From contig JACPIU010000015.1 of assembly GCA_016187935.1 (NCBI GenBank), positions 1-64,000 of the forward strand: a stretch of DNA of 64,000 nucleotides. The letters run 5' to 3'. Origin of the DNA: Bdellovibrio sp. GTDB lineage: Bacteria; Bdellovibrionota; Bacteriovoracia; Bacteriovoracales; Bacteriovoracaceae. The position numbers were made by a program, and so were the translations under genes. Position 1 is the first letter of the stretch. Each line of letters opens with the position of its first letter. The notes under the pieces are model-generated. The model did no database searches and was not told where the DNA came from. It saw only the letters and a program-made list of their open reading frames with translations. Of the stretch, positions 1 to 7,983 are shown piece after piece.

Positions 1-54
1 AGCATTTAAAGCGTGCAATTGTTCTTGAGTCATTTTTCCTGAAATAAAATCCAT
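1..54 (-). CDS. Partial CDS, N-terminal 18 codons of an unknown protein
   Basis: Reading leftward from an ATG at 54, eighteen open codons run off the window edge (MDFISGKMTQEQLHALNA). The composition looks like a real protein N-terminus. The frame stays open back to an in-frame stop near 100, with an alternative GTG at 72; neither start has a clear Shine-Dalgarno sequence. Too short to assign a function, and it could be a chance reading frame. Confidence 0.35.
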   Translation of the reverse strand, partial: MDFISGKMTQEQLHALNA

Positions 55-247
55 CTCTGCAAACAAAGTCACTTTTTTTAAAAAAAGAACATGTTAAATT
101 AGGGCAGCCATGGTTCATTCCCTTTGATATGCAACATGAGACTTGAATCCCATTGCATAACAGCTTGAAATTATTATTAGAGAAAAAAATGCCAGATCAA
201 AAGTTCGCTGCTTTCAACAAAACCTACCCCAATGTTGTGGGCCAGTT

Positions 248-1105
248 TTAGAAGAGATAACTTAATGATAATCCCATTTCTATTCCCGTGATTTGATCCA
301 GAGGCGCACTAATGCCTGTTAACTGGGGAAAATCTTCGAAGTTTAAAGTTTGATAGTACACGTGCCCCTTAAAACTGAAGGTGCTGTAGGGAAAAAGAAC
401 AGCTTCCCCGCCAAAACCATAACCCCACATGGCACTGTCCTTATCTTGGCCGGTGGCCTTTACCTTGACGGTGGATTGCAATGAGATCAGGCCTTTGATG
501 CTCGCTTCGATATTAAGGAAATTATTCTTTATCAGAGCATAGTTATAGTTCATACCAACGAAGGGAGCTATCATTTGTAGTTGGGATTGAGAAATAAGGT
601 AGACTCCCATTTCCGCAGCCCAAGCGGCAGAATAAAAGGGCGGCCGATGTTCAAAAGCAATTTTAAACATTGTCGCATTTGAGACAGAATCTCCTGCTTG
701 GTCCGACATGGTCTTCCAATCTTTCCCAGGTGCCATTTGTCCTACTGAAGCAATCACGTGATTATGTTCTTTTAAATCATCCATAAAATTGTCACTGGCT
801 TCGTAATACAGACCAAATTGGCGATTGAATTTGTGGCCTTCGGAAATCGTTTCTTCCGAGTTCATAATTAAGTCTTTGGTGTAAATGTAGGCGATTTTAT
901 CATTGACCGCGATAGGAAGGATGGCCCCATGCTGACGAGGAATATCTGCGGCACGGATTTTTTTCCCTTGGCGAACTTTTCCGATGGGAGAAAGCATTTG
1001 TTTGTCAGCGTAAACAATGGCCCATTCAGATTTGACCCATACATCTTGGGCCGCCCAGACAAATGGACTAAGAACAATTAACATGCCCAAAAATATTTTC
1101 TTCAT
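248..1105 (-). CDS. Exported outer-membrane-like protein with N-terminal SH3-like segment
   Basis: 285 aa with a clear signal peptide (residues 1-18, ending VWAA). Residues 20-85 resemble a bacterial SH3-like segment (WVKSEWAIVYADKQ, then GKVRQGKKIRA). The rest alternates polar and hydrophobic residues and ends in an aromatic C-terminus (LSLSYLF), as expected of a small outer-membrane beta-barrel. No named family recognised. The ATG has no Shine-Dalgarno sequence; instead a perfect palindrome and a TAAAAT hexamer lie just upstream. It stands alone, transcribed leftward. Location in the outer membrane is inferred from the C-terminal pattern only. Confidence 0.75.
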   Translation of the reverse strand: MKKIFLGMLIVLSPFVWAAQDVWVKSEWAIVYADKQMLSPIGKVRQGKKIRAADIPRQHGAILPIAVNDKIAYIYTKDLIMNSEETISEGHKFNRQFGLYYEASDNFMDDLKEHNHVIASVGQMAPGKDWKTMSDQAGDSVSNATMFKIAFEHRPPFYSAAWAAEMGVYLISQSQLQMIAPFVGMNYNYALIKNNFLNIEASIKGLISLQSTVKVKATGQDKDSAMWGYGFGGEAVLFPYSTFSFKGHVYYQTLNFEDFPQLTGISAPLDQITGIEMGLSLSYLF

Positions 1106-1108
1106 TAT

Positions 1109-1125
1109 TTTGATATTTTATCAAA
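1109..1125. promoter_or_regulatory. Perfect palindrome immediately upstream of the barrel gene start
   Basis: TTTGATA-TTT-TATCAAA, two perfect 7-base arms with a 3-base centre, ends four bases before the ATG at 1105. It resembles an FNR/CRP-type site (TTGAT...ATCAA), but the half-site spacing is five bases rather than the usual four. It also contains a TAAAAT hexamer on the minus strand nine bases before the ATG. It could be an operator overlapping a -10 element. Confidence 0.4.
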
Positions 1126-1311
1126 GAAAGACGAGTTACGAGCACAGGAAAAAAAGTCTAAAACTGAACCACCTTAATGGTGGAAATACTTCAAAATATT
1201 ATTTAATTCCATATAGTTACATACATATCGCCGGGCAGTCCACATAAGATTAATAATCGGGTAATGATTCAAACTAGTTGATCCAATCCAACACCACGCT
1301 TGTGGTCCAGT

Positions 1312-3387
1312 TTAGTCAGGTTTGTCGGCTAGATGTCGCAGGCGACTCATTTTTTTATTGGTCATCTCTTGGATGGTCTGCATGGCCTCTTCATCTAAGT
1401 GTTTAAAGCGACCTTGCGGTTTAAGATATTCCTCAACAGGCAGAACTTGTTCAGGTTCATAGGTTATTCGATAATCGCTGCCGTTATAGACTTCATATAA
1501 AGGAAATACCTGCGAGATTACGGCAAGCCGTGCTAGTTCGATGGCCTTTTGGCTTTCGATTTTGTGACCAGGAGGGCAGGGAGAGTAAAAATGAATAAAG
1601 CGCAGGCCCTTACCTTGGAAACTTTTGGCCCGTTCTAATTTGGTTAAGAAGTCCATGGGGAATGCTGCCGAAGCGGTGGCGCAATAGGGAATATTGTGTC
1701 CGGCCATGATCGCCATAATATCTTTTTTAATTTGGGATTTCGCTCCAGCGGGTGGCGTGGTGGTGGTGGCCGAACCAAAAGGAGTTGCTCCACTGCGCTG
1801 GATGCCGGTATTCATATAGGCTTCGTTGTCATAACAGATGTAGATGATATCCTCACCCCGTTCTGCGGCGCCAGAAAGTGCCTGAATACCGATATCAAAA
1901 GTGCCACCATCTCCGGCCCAGGCAAGGACGGTGGTGCCTGTTTGTTTTAAACTATAGAGCGCTCGCGAGATACCTGTGGCGGTGGCCGCTGCCGTGGCAA
2001 AACCACAATGATAAACCGGAACATTCAGCATCCGAGTAGGAGAATCTCCCGTGATAATCGTGGAGCAGCAGGCAGGAATCGCCATCATCGTATTGGGGCC
2101 CATCACTTGCAAAGCTTTATCAAGTCCCCAAGCTGCGCCACATCCGGGGCAGCCACGGCCACCCGCACTCACCAGTTCGCAGGAGGGTAGAGCTTCATAT
2201 TTTTGGATTTCAAGATCTGCTCGCCGCAAATCTCGCAGGCCTATCCAGGTGGATTCAACTTTCGGAGTTGTTTCTGCCAGCACTTGTTCATACAGATTTA
2301 AAATGATTTCGGGGCCGACATCGCGGCCGCCAATGCCGACAACGTAAGAATAAACCAATGGCCGTGTGGATAAATGGTAGAGCGCATTGCGAATTTCTTG
2401 GGCGAAAATGCCCGTGGCACCGTAGGAGAAATTGCGATCAAGAACAGCGACGCGTTTGGCATTTTTGAGTGCCATGGCGACTTCGTGCAATGGGAACGGC
2501 CTAAATAAGCGTACTTTGAGTAGTCCAACTTTGTGACCTTCTTCGCGCAGCGCTCGCACGACTTCACGGGCGGTGGTCGTGATAGTGCCAGAAGTGACTA
2601 AGATTGTTTCTGCATCTTCAGTAAGAAAACTGTCAATAATCCCATAAGAACGATTGAAAGAATTTTTAAATTCCTGATCAACTTCTTTGCTGACATTTAA
2701 GGCATCAAGCTGGGCCGCTTGAATTTCATAACGCAATTCCATGTAGCGTTCCGAATCTTCCAAAGCGCCAAAGGTAATAGGTCTTTGGATATCCATTTTT
2801 ACAGCGCGATGATAGGCAGGTAAAAACTGGTCAACAGTTTCTTGCGCAGGAATCGTGACCGGCTCAGCAGTGTGTGAAAGGAAAAAAGCGTCAAGGTTGA
2901 TCAACGAGGGGAGACCGACTTTTTCGGATATTTTGAAAGCTTGAATGACCGTATCCAAAACTTCCTGGGCGCTTTCACAATAGAATTGCAAGAGCCCTGT
3001 GTCCCGTTGAGAAAGGGAATCATTTTGGTCGCCGTAGATATTCCATGGTGGCGCCAAACTTCGATTGACATTGACGATGACGATGGGAGTTCGTGCCCCG
3101 GCCGCCCAATGCAGCATCTCCGACATGTAGATTAAACCTTGGCTTGAAGTGGCGGTAAAGCATCTCACGCCTGAAGCTGAAGAACCGATCAAGGTGGCCA
3201 AGGCGGAATGTTCAGATTCCACTGGGATGTACTCACAATCCATCTCTCCCGTGGCATGCATTTCTGCGATCGCCTCCACGATTTGAGTTTGGGGAGTAAT
3301 AGGGTAGGCGCTCACGACTTTGGGTCTTGCCAGCTTGGCCCCAATTGCCGCGGCCTCATTGCCGGTTAGTATTTTTATTTCGCTCAT
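1312..3387 (-). CDS. 2-oxoacid:ferredoxin oxidoreductase, fused alpha and beta subunits
   Basis: 691 aa catalytic protein of the pyruvate/2-oxoacid:ferredoxin oxidoreductase family, which decarboxylates a 2-oxoacid to acyl-CoA and reduces ferredoxin. Residues 1-390 are PorA-like (N-terminal SAYPITPQTQIVEAIAE, SSQGLIYMSEMLHW, and a transketolase C-terminal part with VTSGTITTTAREVV and DRNFSYGATG). Residues 405-690 are PorB-like: CPGCGAAW and CC-STI cysteines for a [4Fe-4S] cluster and the thiamine-diphosphate motif GDGGTFDIGIQAL followed by YDNEAYMNTG. Alpha and beta are usually separate. The start has a strong AAGGAG inside the end of the upstream gene, 3 bases away. Last gene of a four-gene operon. 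Substrate (pyruvate or another 2-oxoacid) cannot be told from sequence alone. Confidence 0.93.
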   Translation of the reverse strand: MSEIKILTGNEAAAIGAKLARPKVVSAYPITPQTQIVEAIAEMHATGEMDCEYIPVESEHSALATLIGSSASGVRCFTATSSQGLIYMSEMLHWAAGARTPIVIVNVNRSLAPPWNIYGDQNDSLSQRDTGLLQFYCESAQEVLDTVIQAFKISEKVGLPSLINLDAFFLSHTAEPVTIPAQETVDQFLPAYHRAVKMDIQRPITFGALEDSERYMELRYEIQAAQLDALNVSKEVDQEFKNSFNRSYGIIDSFLTEDAETILVTSGTITTTAREVVRALREEGHKVGLLKVRLFRPFPLHEVAMALKNAKRVAVLDRNFSYGATGIFAQEIRNALYHLSTRPLVYSYVVGIGGRDVGPEIILNLYEQVLAETTPKVESTWIGLRDLRRADLEIQKYEALPSCELVSAGGRGCPGCGAAWGLDKALQVMGPNTMMAIPACCSTIITGDSPTRMLNVPVYHCGFATAAATATGISRALYSLKQTGTTVLAWAGDGGTFDIGIQALSGAAERGEDIIYICYDNEAYMNTGIQRSGATPFGSATTTTPPAGAKSQIKKDIMAIMAGHNIPYCATASAAFPMDFLTKLERAKSFQGKGLRFIHFYSPCPPGHKIESQKAIELARLAVISQVFPLYEVYNGSDYRITYEPEQVLPVEEYLKPQGRFKHLDEEAMQTIQEMTNKKMSRLRHLADKPD

Positions 3388-3390
3388 GTT

Positions 3391-5070
3391 TTACTCCTTT
3401 GCCATCTCCATGGCACAGCGTGGACATTCGTACACGCAAATACCGCATCCTTTGCAGTGATCGTAATCAATGCTCAAGGATTTGAAACCATCCATCTTGA
3501 AGCGTATAGATTTATCAGGGCAGAACAGTTCACAATTTCGGCAGTAGTTACAAACGCCACAAGAAAAGCAGCGCTTGGCTTCATGAGTGTAAGTATTCTT
3601 TGCCAAGGCCCCTATCACCGGTAAAAAATCTGACTTTCTTTCTGCCTGAGATCGCTCGGGAGACCGATTGCGGAGTGATTTGTGAAAGTAGGCCATATTG
3701 AGATCTTCATGGCCCACTTTGGGGCCGATCTGGGCAGACACGGTTAAAGGTGTTTCGGCCAAAAATTGATCGATGATTCTGGCCGCCTTTAATCCCTCTC
3801 CCATAGCATGCACCACAGTTCCTTGGGTGTCTGAAACGGCATCACCACCCAAGAAAACATTTTGCATAGTGGATCTCAAATGCTCTTTTTTAACGAAACG
3901 CCCCCATTTATTTTCCAGAGGAATGGCCAAATCTCCCATCTCGGCATCTTCGCCAAAAGCAGTAAAAAGGAAATCGGCGGCGACCTCAAAATTTTGGCCG
4001 GGTATGGGTATGGATTTTTTTCGTCCTGAGGCGTCGGTTTCACCCAATTGCATTCTTTGAAAAAAGATACTGCGCAAATTGCCGTTTTTCCCACGACATT
4101 CAATCGGATTGACCAGAAACTCCACGGCAATTCCTTCTTCCAAGGCCTCTCGGATTTCATCCGGATGGGCCGGCATTTCATGGCGTGTTCGGCGATAGTA
4201 AATAGTGGGGATCGCTCCCAGACGTAAGGCTGTGCGAGCGGTATCAATGGCGGTATTTCCACCACCGACTACGGCAACCTTTTTGTCTTTTACATTAAAG
4301 CGAGATGTTTCAGATTCGTAGGCATGGGTCAGGAGAAAATTCAATCCCGAACTGACGCCCGTAAGGTTACTGCCTTCTATGGCAACTTCCTTGGGGCGAT
4401 AGGCCCCAATGGCGAGAAACACAGCTTGGTGTGTTTGTGCGAGATTCTCCAATTCTTTTTTGCCGATGGGAAAGTTGTATTTTATCTCGATTCCTAAATT
4501 GAGTAGGCGTTGGATTTCGCCATCGAGAATATGTTTGGGAAGCCGAAACTCAGGAATGCCATGTCGAAGCATACCCCCGGCCTTGGAACGCGATTCGAAA
4601 ATTGTGACTTTGTGATTCAGGCGGCGCAAATGGTAGGCACAGTTCAGACCTGCAGGGCCGGAACCAACGATAGCGATTTTCTTCTGAGGTGATTGTATTT
4701 GGGGCCCAGGCGACAAGGCCAGTTTTTGCTCAAGGGCATAATCACCTACTACTCTCTCAAGCGCGCAGATATTCACCGCTTCATCGTACTGACTGCGATT
4801 GCAGTGACTCTCGCAAGGATGATAACAAACGCGACCGCAGATGGCGGGGAAAGGAGTTGTGCGAGTCAGAATGGTAAAGGCCTCTTTCAGATTGTCCGCG
4901 TTGATGGCCTCAATAAAACCTTGAATGTCGTTCGTATTTGGGCAGCCCAAGTTGCAGGGGGGAGTTTTATTTTGGTAGAGAGGTTTAATAAAACGCCAGC
5001 TCCCAGTGTAGTTGGACTTTGAGCTTTTGTAAGAAAAGCTGGGGGCCAGGTTTCGATCTGTCTTTTTCAT
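3391..5070 (-). CDS. GltD-like FAD/NAD(P) oxidoreductase fused to C-terminal 2[4Fe-4S] ferredoxin
   Basis: 559 aa. An N-terminal Cys-rich region (CNLGCPNTNDI, then CGRVCYHPCESHC) binds Fe-S clusters as in glutamate synthase small subunit. It is followed by an FAD motif (GSGPAGLNCAYHLRR, about 136-150) and an NAD(P) motif (VVGGGNTAIDTARTALRLGA, about 265-285). The last 60 residues add a ferredoxin module with CGVCNYCRNCELFCP and CKGCGICVYECPRC. In this operon it probably replaces the delta subunit, passing electrons between the ferredoxin domain and NAD(P). Its start overlaps the gamma-subunit stop (ATGA), and GGGA lies upstream. Direction of electron flow is inference. Confidence 0.9.
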   Translation of the reverse strand: MKKTDRNLAPSFSYKSSKSNYTGSWRFIKPLYQNKTPPCNLGCPNTNDIQGFIEAINADNLKEAFTILTRTTPFPAICGRVCYHPCESHCNRSQYDEAVNICALERVVGDYALEQKLALSPGPQIQSPQKKIAIVGSGPAGLNCAYHLRRLNHKVTIFESRSKAGGMLRHGIPEFRLPKHILDGEIQRLLNLGIEIKYNFPIGKKELENLAQTHQAVFLAIGAYRPKEVAIEGSNLTGVSSGLNFLLTHAYESETSRFNVKDKKVAVVGGGNTAIDTARTALRLGAIPTIYYRRTRHEMPAHPDEIREALEEGIAVEFLVNPIECRGKNGNLRSIFFQRMQLGETDASGRKKSIPIPGQNFEVAADFLFTAFGEDAEMGDLAIPLENKWGRFVKKEHLRSTMQNVFLGGDAVSDTQGTVVHAMGEGLKAARIIDQFLAETPLTVSAQIGPKVGHEDLNMAYFHKSLRNRSPERSQAERKSDFLPVIGALAKNTYTHEAKRCFSCGVCNYCRNCELFCPDKSIRFKMDGFKSLSIDYDHCKGCGICVYECPRCAMEMAKE

Positions 5071-5690
5071 TGTATCGTCCCAGTTTGTATTTGCTCATAG
5101 GCCTCACGCGCGGCTTGAGCATTTTCCAATTGTTTACTTGGAATCATTTTACAAATGGCCTTCTCCAGAGATTCAATTTTTGGGGCCTGAAAAATTTTTG
5201 CAAAAGCGCCTAAGATTGCACTGTTTACGATAGGGGCCAGTTCTGTTCCCAATTTTCTTCTCAGGGCAATGCTGGTGACATCAATAGTGGCGACTTTGAA
5301 TTTGTGCTTGAGGTCTGTAAATGCACTGGGCTGTTTTATGGAATTGACAACAATCCAACCTCTATCGAGCAGACCCGCCAAAGTATCACCCAATTGCAAT
5401 AGGGTTTCGTCCAAAACGATAAGATGATGGGGATGATAAATTTCGCAACGCAAAGGGATTAGAGTGTGACTCTTGCTCAGTCGGACAAAGGCCGCGGCCG
5501 GGGCCCCTCGTCTTTCCACTCCATACTTTGGAAAGGTTTGGGGACAGATACCATCGGCATGAAAGGCCAGGGCCAAAATCTTGGAAGAAACAACTCCACC
5601 CTGCCCACCTCGGCCGTGGATGCGAATTCCTATGATATCAGATTCCAGTTTTTTCAAAATACTCGATCGTACAGTAGAAGGTAATGGCAT
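5067..5690 (-). CDS. 2-oxoacid:ferredoxin oxidoreductase gamma subunit
   Basis: 207 aa. The family signature GIRIHGRGGQGGVVSSKILA lies near the N-terminus, followed by FPKYGVERRGAPAAAFVRLS and LIVLDETLL, all typical of the PorG/2-oxoacid oxidoreductase gamma domain. I chose ATG 5690 because AGGA lies seven bases upstream; a longer start at 5714 would overlap the upstream gene further. Even so, it overlaps that gene's stop by a few bases, and its own stop overlaps the next start, so the operon is translationally coupled. Confidence 0.92.
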   Translation of the reverse strand: MPLPSTVRSSILKKLESDIIGIRIHGRGGQGGVVSSKILALAFHADGICPQTFPKYGVERRGAPAAAFVRLSKSHTLIPLRCEIYHPHHLIVLDETLLQLGDTLAGLLDRGWIVVNSIKQPSAFTDLKHKFKVATIDVTSIALRRKLGTELAPIVNSAILGAFAKIFQAPKIESLEKAICKMIPSKQLENAQAAREAYEQIQTGTIQ

Positions 5691-5698
5691 ATTTTTTC

Positions 5699-5980
5699 CT
5701 ACTCTAGTTTGCAATCATGCTTTAAAGATTTGCGTAAATTGGACAGATCATCCAAGGCCTTTTGGCAATCATGGCAATCTACCTCAGGTCGCGTGCAAGG
5801 AGAACCATCGGCCTGATATTTATGACATTGGCACTCGTGTATATGAGAAATGAGATGCTGGTACTTTTGAAAATTTTCCCGACCAATCTGATCTTGTAAC
5901 TGGTTTAACAACTCCAAGACCGCTATCTGCTCGTTTTCGATCAATGTACGTAAGTCTTGTTGTGGAGAGCATTGTTTCAT
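5699..5980 (-). CDS. Small Cys-rich protein leading the oxidoreductase operon
   Basis: 93 aa with a helical N-terminal half (about residues 8-45) and a Cys-rich C-terminal half: C-x-C at HECQCHKY, then SPCTRPEVDCHDCQKAL and a final HDC. The cysteine and histidine spacing suggests a metal or Fe-S site, but it does not match a standard ferredoxin. AGAGG lies before the ATG at 5980. It is the first gene of the four-gene oxidoreductase operon, so a role in assembly or electron transfer is a reasonable guess. No family recognised. Confidence 0.8.
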   Translation of the reverse strand: MKQCSPQQDLRTLIENEQIAVLELLNQLQDQIGRENFQKYQHLISHIHECQCHKYQADGSPCTRPEVDCHDCQKALDDLSNLRKSLKHDCKLE

Positions 5981-6035
5981 TGAAACCTCTGGATTTACTC
6001 ATCTAAATGAAGGCCATTTAATATTTTTTTTAGCG

Positions 6036-6044
6036 ACTATATCA
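6036..6044 (-). promoter_or_regulatory. Extended -10 promoter of the oxidoreductase operon
   Basis: On the minus strand TGATATAGT matches an extended -10 element (TG-N-TATAAT) with one mismatch, about 55 bases before the first ATG at 5980. The same nine bases recur before the small secreted protein gene at 56690. No convincing -35 box, as is normal for extended -10 promoters. Confidence 0.5.
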
Positions 6045-6087
6045 TGCTTGTCGAGGGGGGCATTTACAATAGTTTTACATGAAGAAA

Positions 6088-6116
6088 TTCACGCTTATTT
6101 TCCTTAGTGATACAAT
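6088..6116 (+). promoter_or_regulatory. Sigma-70-type promoter of the metallophosphoesterase gene
   Basis: TTCACG (6088-6093), 17-base spacer, TACAAT (6111-6116), about 24 bases before the ATG at 6141. GAGGAA near 6126 supplies the ribosome-binding site. It diverges from the oxidoreductase promoter. Confidence 0.55.
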
Positions 6117-6140
6117 TTAATAGGGAATGAGGAATCTTTT

Positions 6141-7631
6141 ATGGCAGTACCATCTTCGACATACCACACAATTGTTGTCAGTGACTTTCATCTTGCGGAT
6201 GCTGAACCTGTTCACAGCGAGAATCCACTATGGAAAAAGTTTCGACGCAAGGATTATTTCATTGATCAAACATTTGCTGATTTTTTGAAATGTATGATGA
6301 ATGAAGTCAAAGGGGCACCCATCGAATTGGTGTTTAATGGAGATACTTTCGATTTTGATTCCATAACCGCCCTTCCATTGCAGCGTGATTTTAATCTCTC
6401 GTATACGGAAAAGCGTATCGGGGTTGATTCCACTCAAGAAAAATCCTTGTTTAAAATTGGTCTTATTTTGAGAGATCATAAAATCTTTTTCGAGACCTTG
6501 TCTGAATTCGTGAAAGAAGGAAACCATGTGGTTTTTGTTATTGGTAACCATGATGCTGAGCTGTATTGGCCAAAAGTACAAAAGGCCATTCAAGAGACCC
6601 TTAATCTTCCGGAAAATTTGAAACATCACGTGCGTTTTTGTGAATGGTTTTATATTGCCCAGGGCGATACTTTGGTTGAGCATGGCCACCAATACGATCC
6701 ATATTGTCTTATCCTTGACCCTGTTTATCCTTTGGTTAAGAAAAAGGGTGAATTTAAAATTCGCCTGCCGTTTGGTAATCTGGCCAATCGTTACATGGTG
6801 AATCAAATGGGACTAAAAAATCCCCACAGTGATGATTCCTTTGTCAAAAGTGTGCCTGAGTTTGCCAAGTTCTTTTTTGAATATGAAATGAAAACTCAAC
6901 CATTCATGATTCTGACCTGGTTCTTTGGTGCGCTCCAGACTTTGTTTACTTCGATCAATGAAGGATTGCAGCCCACCATCAAGGACCCTCTTACGCTTGA
7001 AGATCGACTTAAACAAATTGCTCTCAAATCCAATTCAGAGGTAGGCATGGTGTTGGCGTTAAAAGAGAACCACGCCCATCCGGCGGTTTTGCGCCCCCTC
7101 ATGGTGTTAAAGGAATTGTGGCTTGATCGGGCCTTTTTATTGCTTGCCATCGTATGGGGATGTTGGCAGATCTTTACCACTTCCAATGTCTTTGCTCATG
7201 TTTCTCTGTGGTGGTTTTTAGTTCCGCTCATGGCCTCTTTGCCATTATTTCTCTACTATGCTCACGGTGTGAAATCTGATGTTCGCAAAAATGCCGGCAA
7301 GGCCCTGAAACGCGCTCCTCTCTCGGCCAAAATGGCCAATGTAAAAAAAGTTGTGCATGGGCACACTCATTTGGAAGGGCATCTTTTCTTACAGGATATT
7401 GAATACATCAATACCGGGACATGGTCTCCACGTTTTCGGGATGCCGAGTGTGAATTGCCCTATGGTGAAATGCATTTCGCTTGGATCAATGGTGAAAAAA
7501 ATCGTGAACTAGGCCTTTTTGTCTGGAAAAATCCCTCCATTGAAAATAAAGAAACCACTAATGTTACTGATTATAAAGACATTCAGCCTTCCATCCCTAA
7601 TATCCATCGGGAGCTAATGGAATTGTCGTAA
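6141..7631 (+). CDS. Calcineurin-like metallophosphoesterase with embedded membrane hairpin
   Basis: 496 aa. Metal-binding motifs of the superfamily are all present in order: SDFHL (about 14), FNGDTFDFD (about 65), VIGNHDAELYW (about 133), VEHGHQYD (about 182) and VVHGHTHLEG (about 410). Two hydrophobic helices (about 330-348 and 354-375) sit between the fourth and fifth motifs, so the catalytic domain is interrupted by a membrane hairpin. The motif pattern resembles UDP-2,3-diacylglucosamine hydrolase-like enzymes, but the protein is about twice as long as LpxH. Substrate unknown; a phospho-lipid or cell-surface pyrophosphate is possible. Preceded by GAGGAA. Confidence 0.88.
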   Translation: MAVPSSTYHTIVVSDFHLADAEPVHSENPLWKKFRRKDYFIDQTFADFLKCMMNEVKGAPIELVFNGDTFDFDSITALPLQRDFNLSYTEKRIGVDSTQEKSLFKIGLILRDHKIFFETLSEFVKEGNHVVFVIGNHDAELYWPKVQKAIQETLNLPENLKHHVRFCEWFYIAQGDTLVEHGHQYDPYCLILDPVYPLVKKKGEFKIRLPFGNLANRYMVNQMGLKNPHSDDSFVKSVPEFAKFFFEYEMKTQPFMILTWFFGALQTLFTSINEGLQPTIKDPLTLEDRLKQIALKSNSEVGMVLALKENHAHPAVLRPLMVLKELWLDRAFLLLAIVWGCWQIFTTSNVFAHVSLWWFLVPLMASLPLFLYYAHGVKSDVRKNAGKALKRAPLSAKMANVKKVVHGHTHLEGHLFLQDIEYINTGTWSPRFRDAECELPYGEMHFAWINGEKNRELGLFVWKNPSIENKETTNVTDYKDIQPSIPNIHRELMELS

Positions 7632-7803
7632 GATGGACGCAAAGAAAGCTTGTGCAAAGAACATGTGCAAAGAGAGCTTGGCAACATTTTATGGCATGGA
7701 AATAATGGATTTTTTTAATCAAAATATCGCTATTTACTCAAAAGAGCTTGCCCAGCGCTAATATTACCTGATTCTTGTCTAACTTATTGTAAAATGGATT
7801 AAT

Positions 7804-7947
7804 ATGAAAAATTTAATCCTGCTTACCCTTATTGGCATTGTTCCCTCTCTGTTATTCGGCGGTGATAAAACGCAAAAAGAATTATGTGCTGTCGGGCTGT
7901 CCGAATGTAATGGCAAGTTGAAATGTATTCCGTCTGTCTATGATTAG
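7804..7947 (+). pseudogene. N-terminal fragment (signal peptide) of the interrupted secreted protein
   Basis: ATG at 7804 opens a signal peptide (MKNLILLTLIGIVPSLLFGG) followed by a Cys-rich start (ELCAVGLSECNGKLKC). An in-frame TAG at 7945-7947 ends it after 47 codons. The same frame continues without further stops to 10653, and the residues after the TAG (NSYGKFSKHGLCLAP) carry on the Cys-rich pattern. So this is the separated 5' part of one 949-codon gene. TAAAAT lies eight bases before the ATG. A nonsense mutation, a sequencing error or stop-codon readthrough could explain it. Confidence 0.75.
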
Positions 7948-7983
7948 AACAGCTATGGGAAATTTTCCAAGCATGGACTGTGC

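Noticed and set aside
189-251. 20-codon plus-strand ORF near the left edge (MPDQKFAAFNKTYPNVVGQF)
   Set aside because: It looks peptide-like and has A-rich sequence before it, but there is no clear Shine-Dalgarno sequence, it is short and it ends over the stop of the opposite gene. It may be a remnant; not enough to call.
1166-1182. Small hairpin CCACC-TTAAT-GGTGG between the barrel gene and the oxidoreductase operon
   Set aside because: Stem of only five pairs with no T-tract on either strand; not a convincing terminator.
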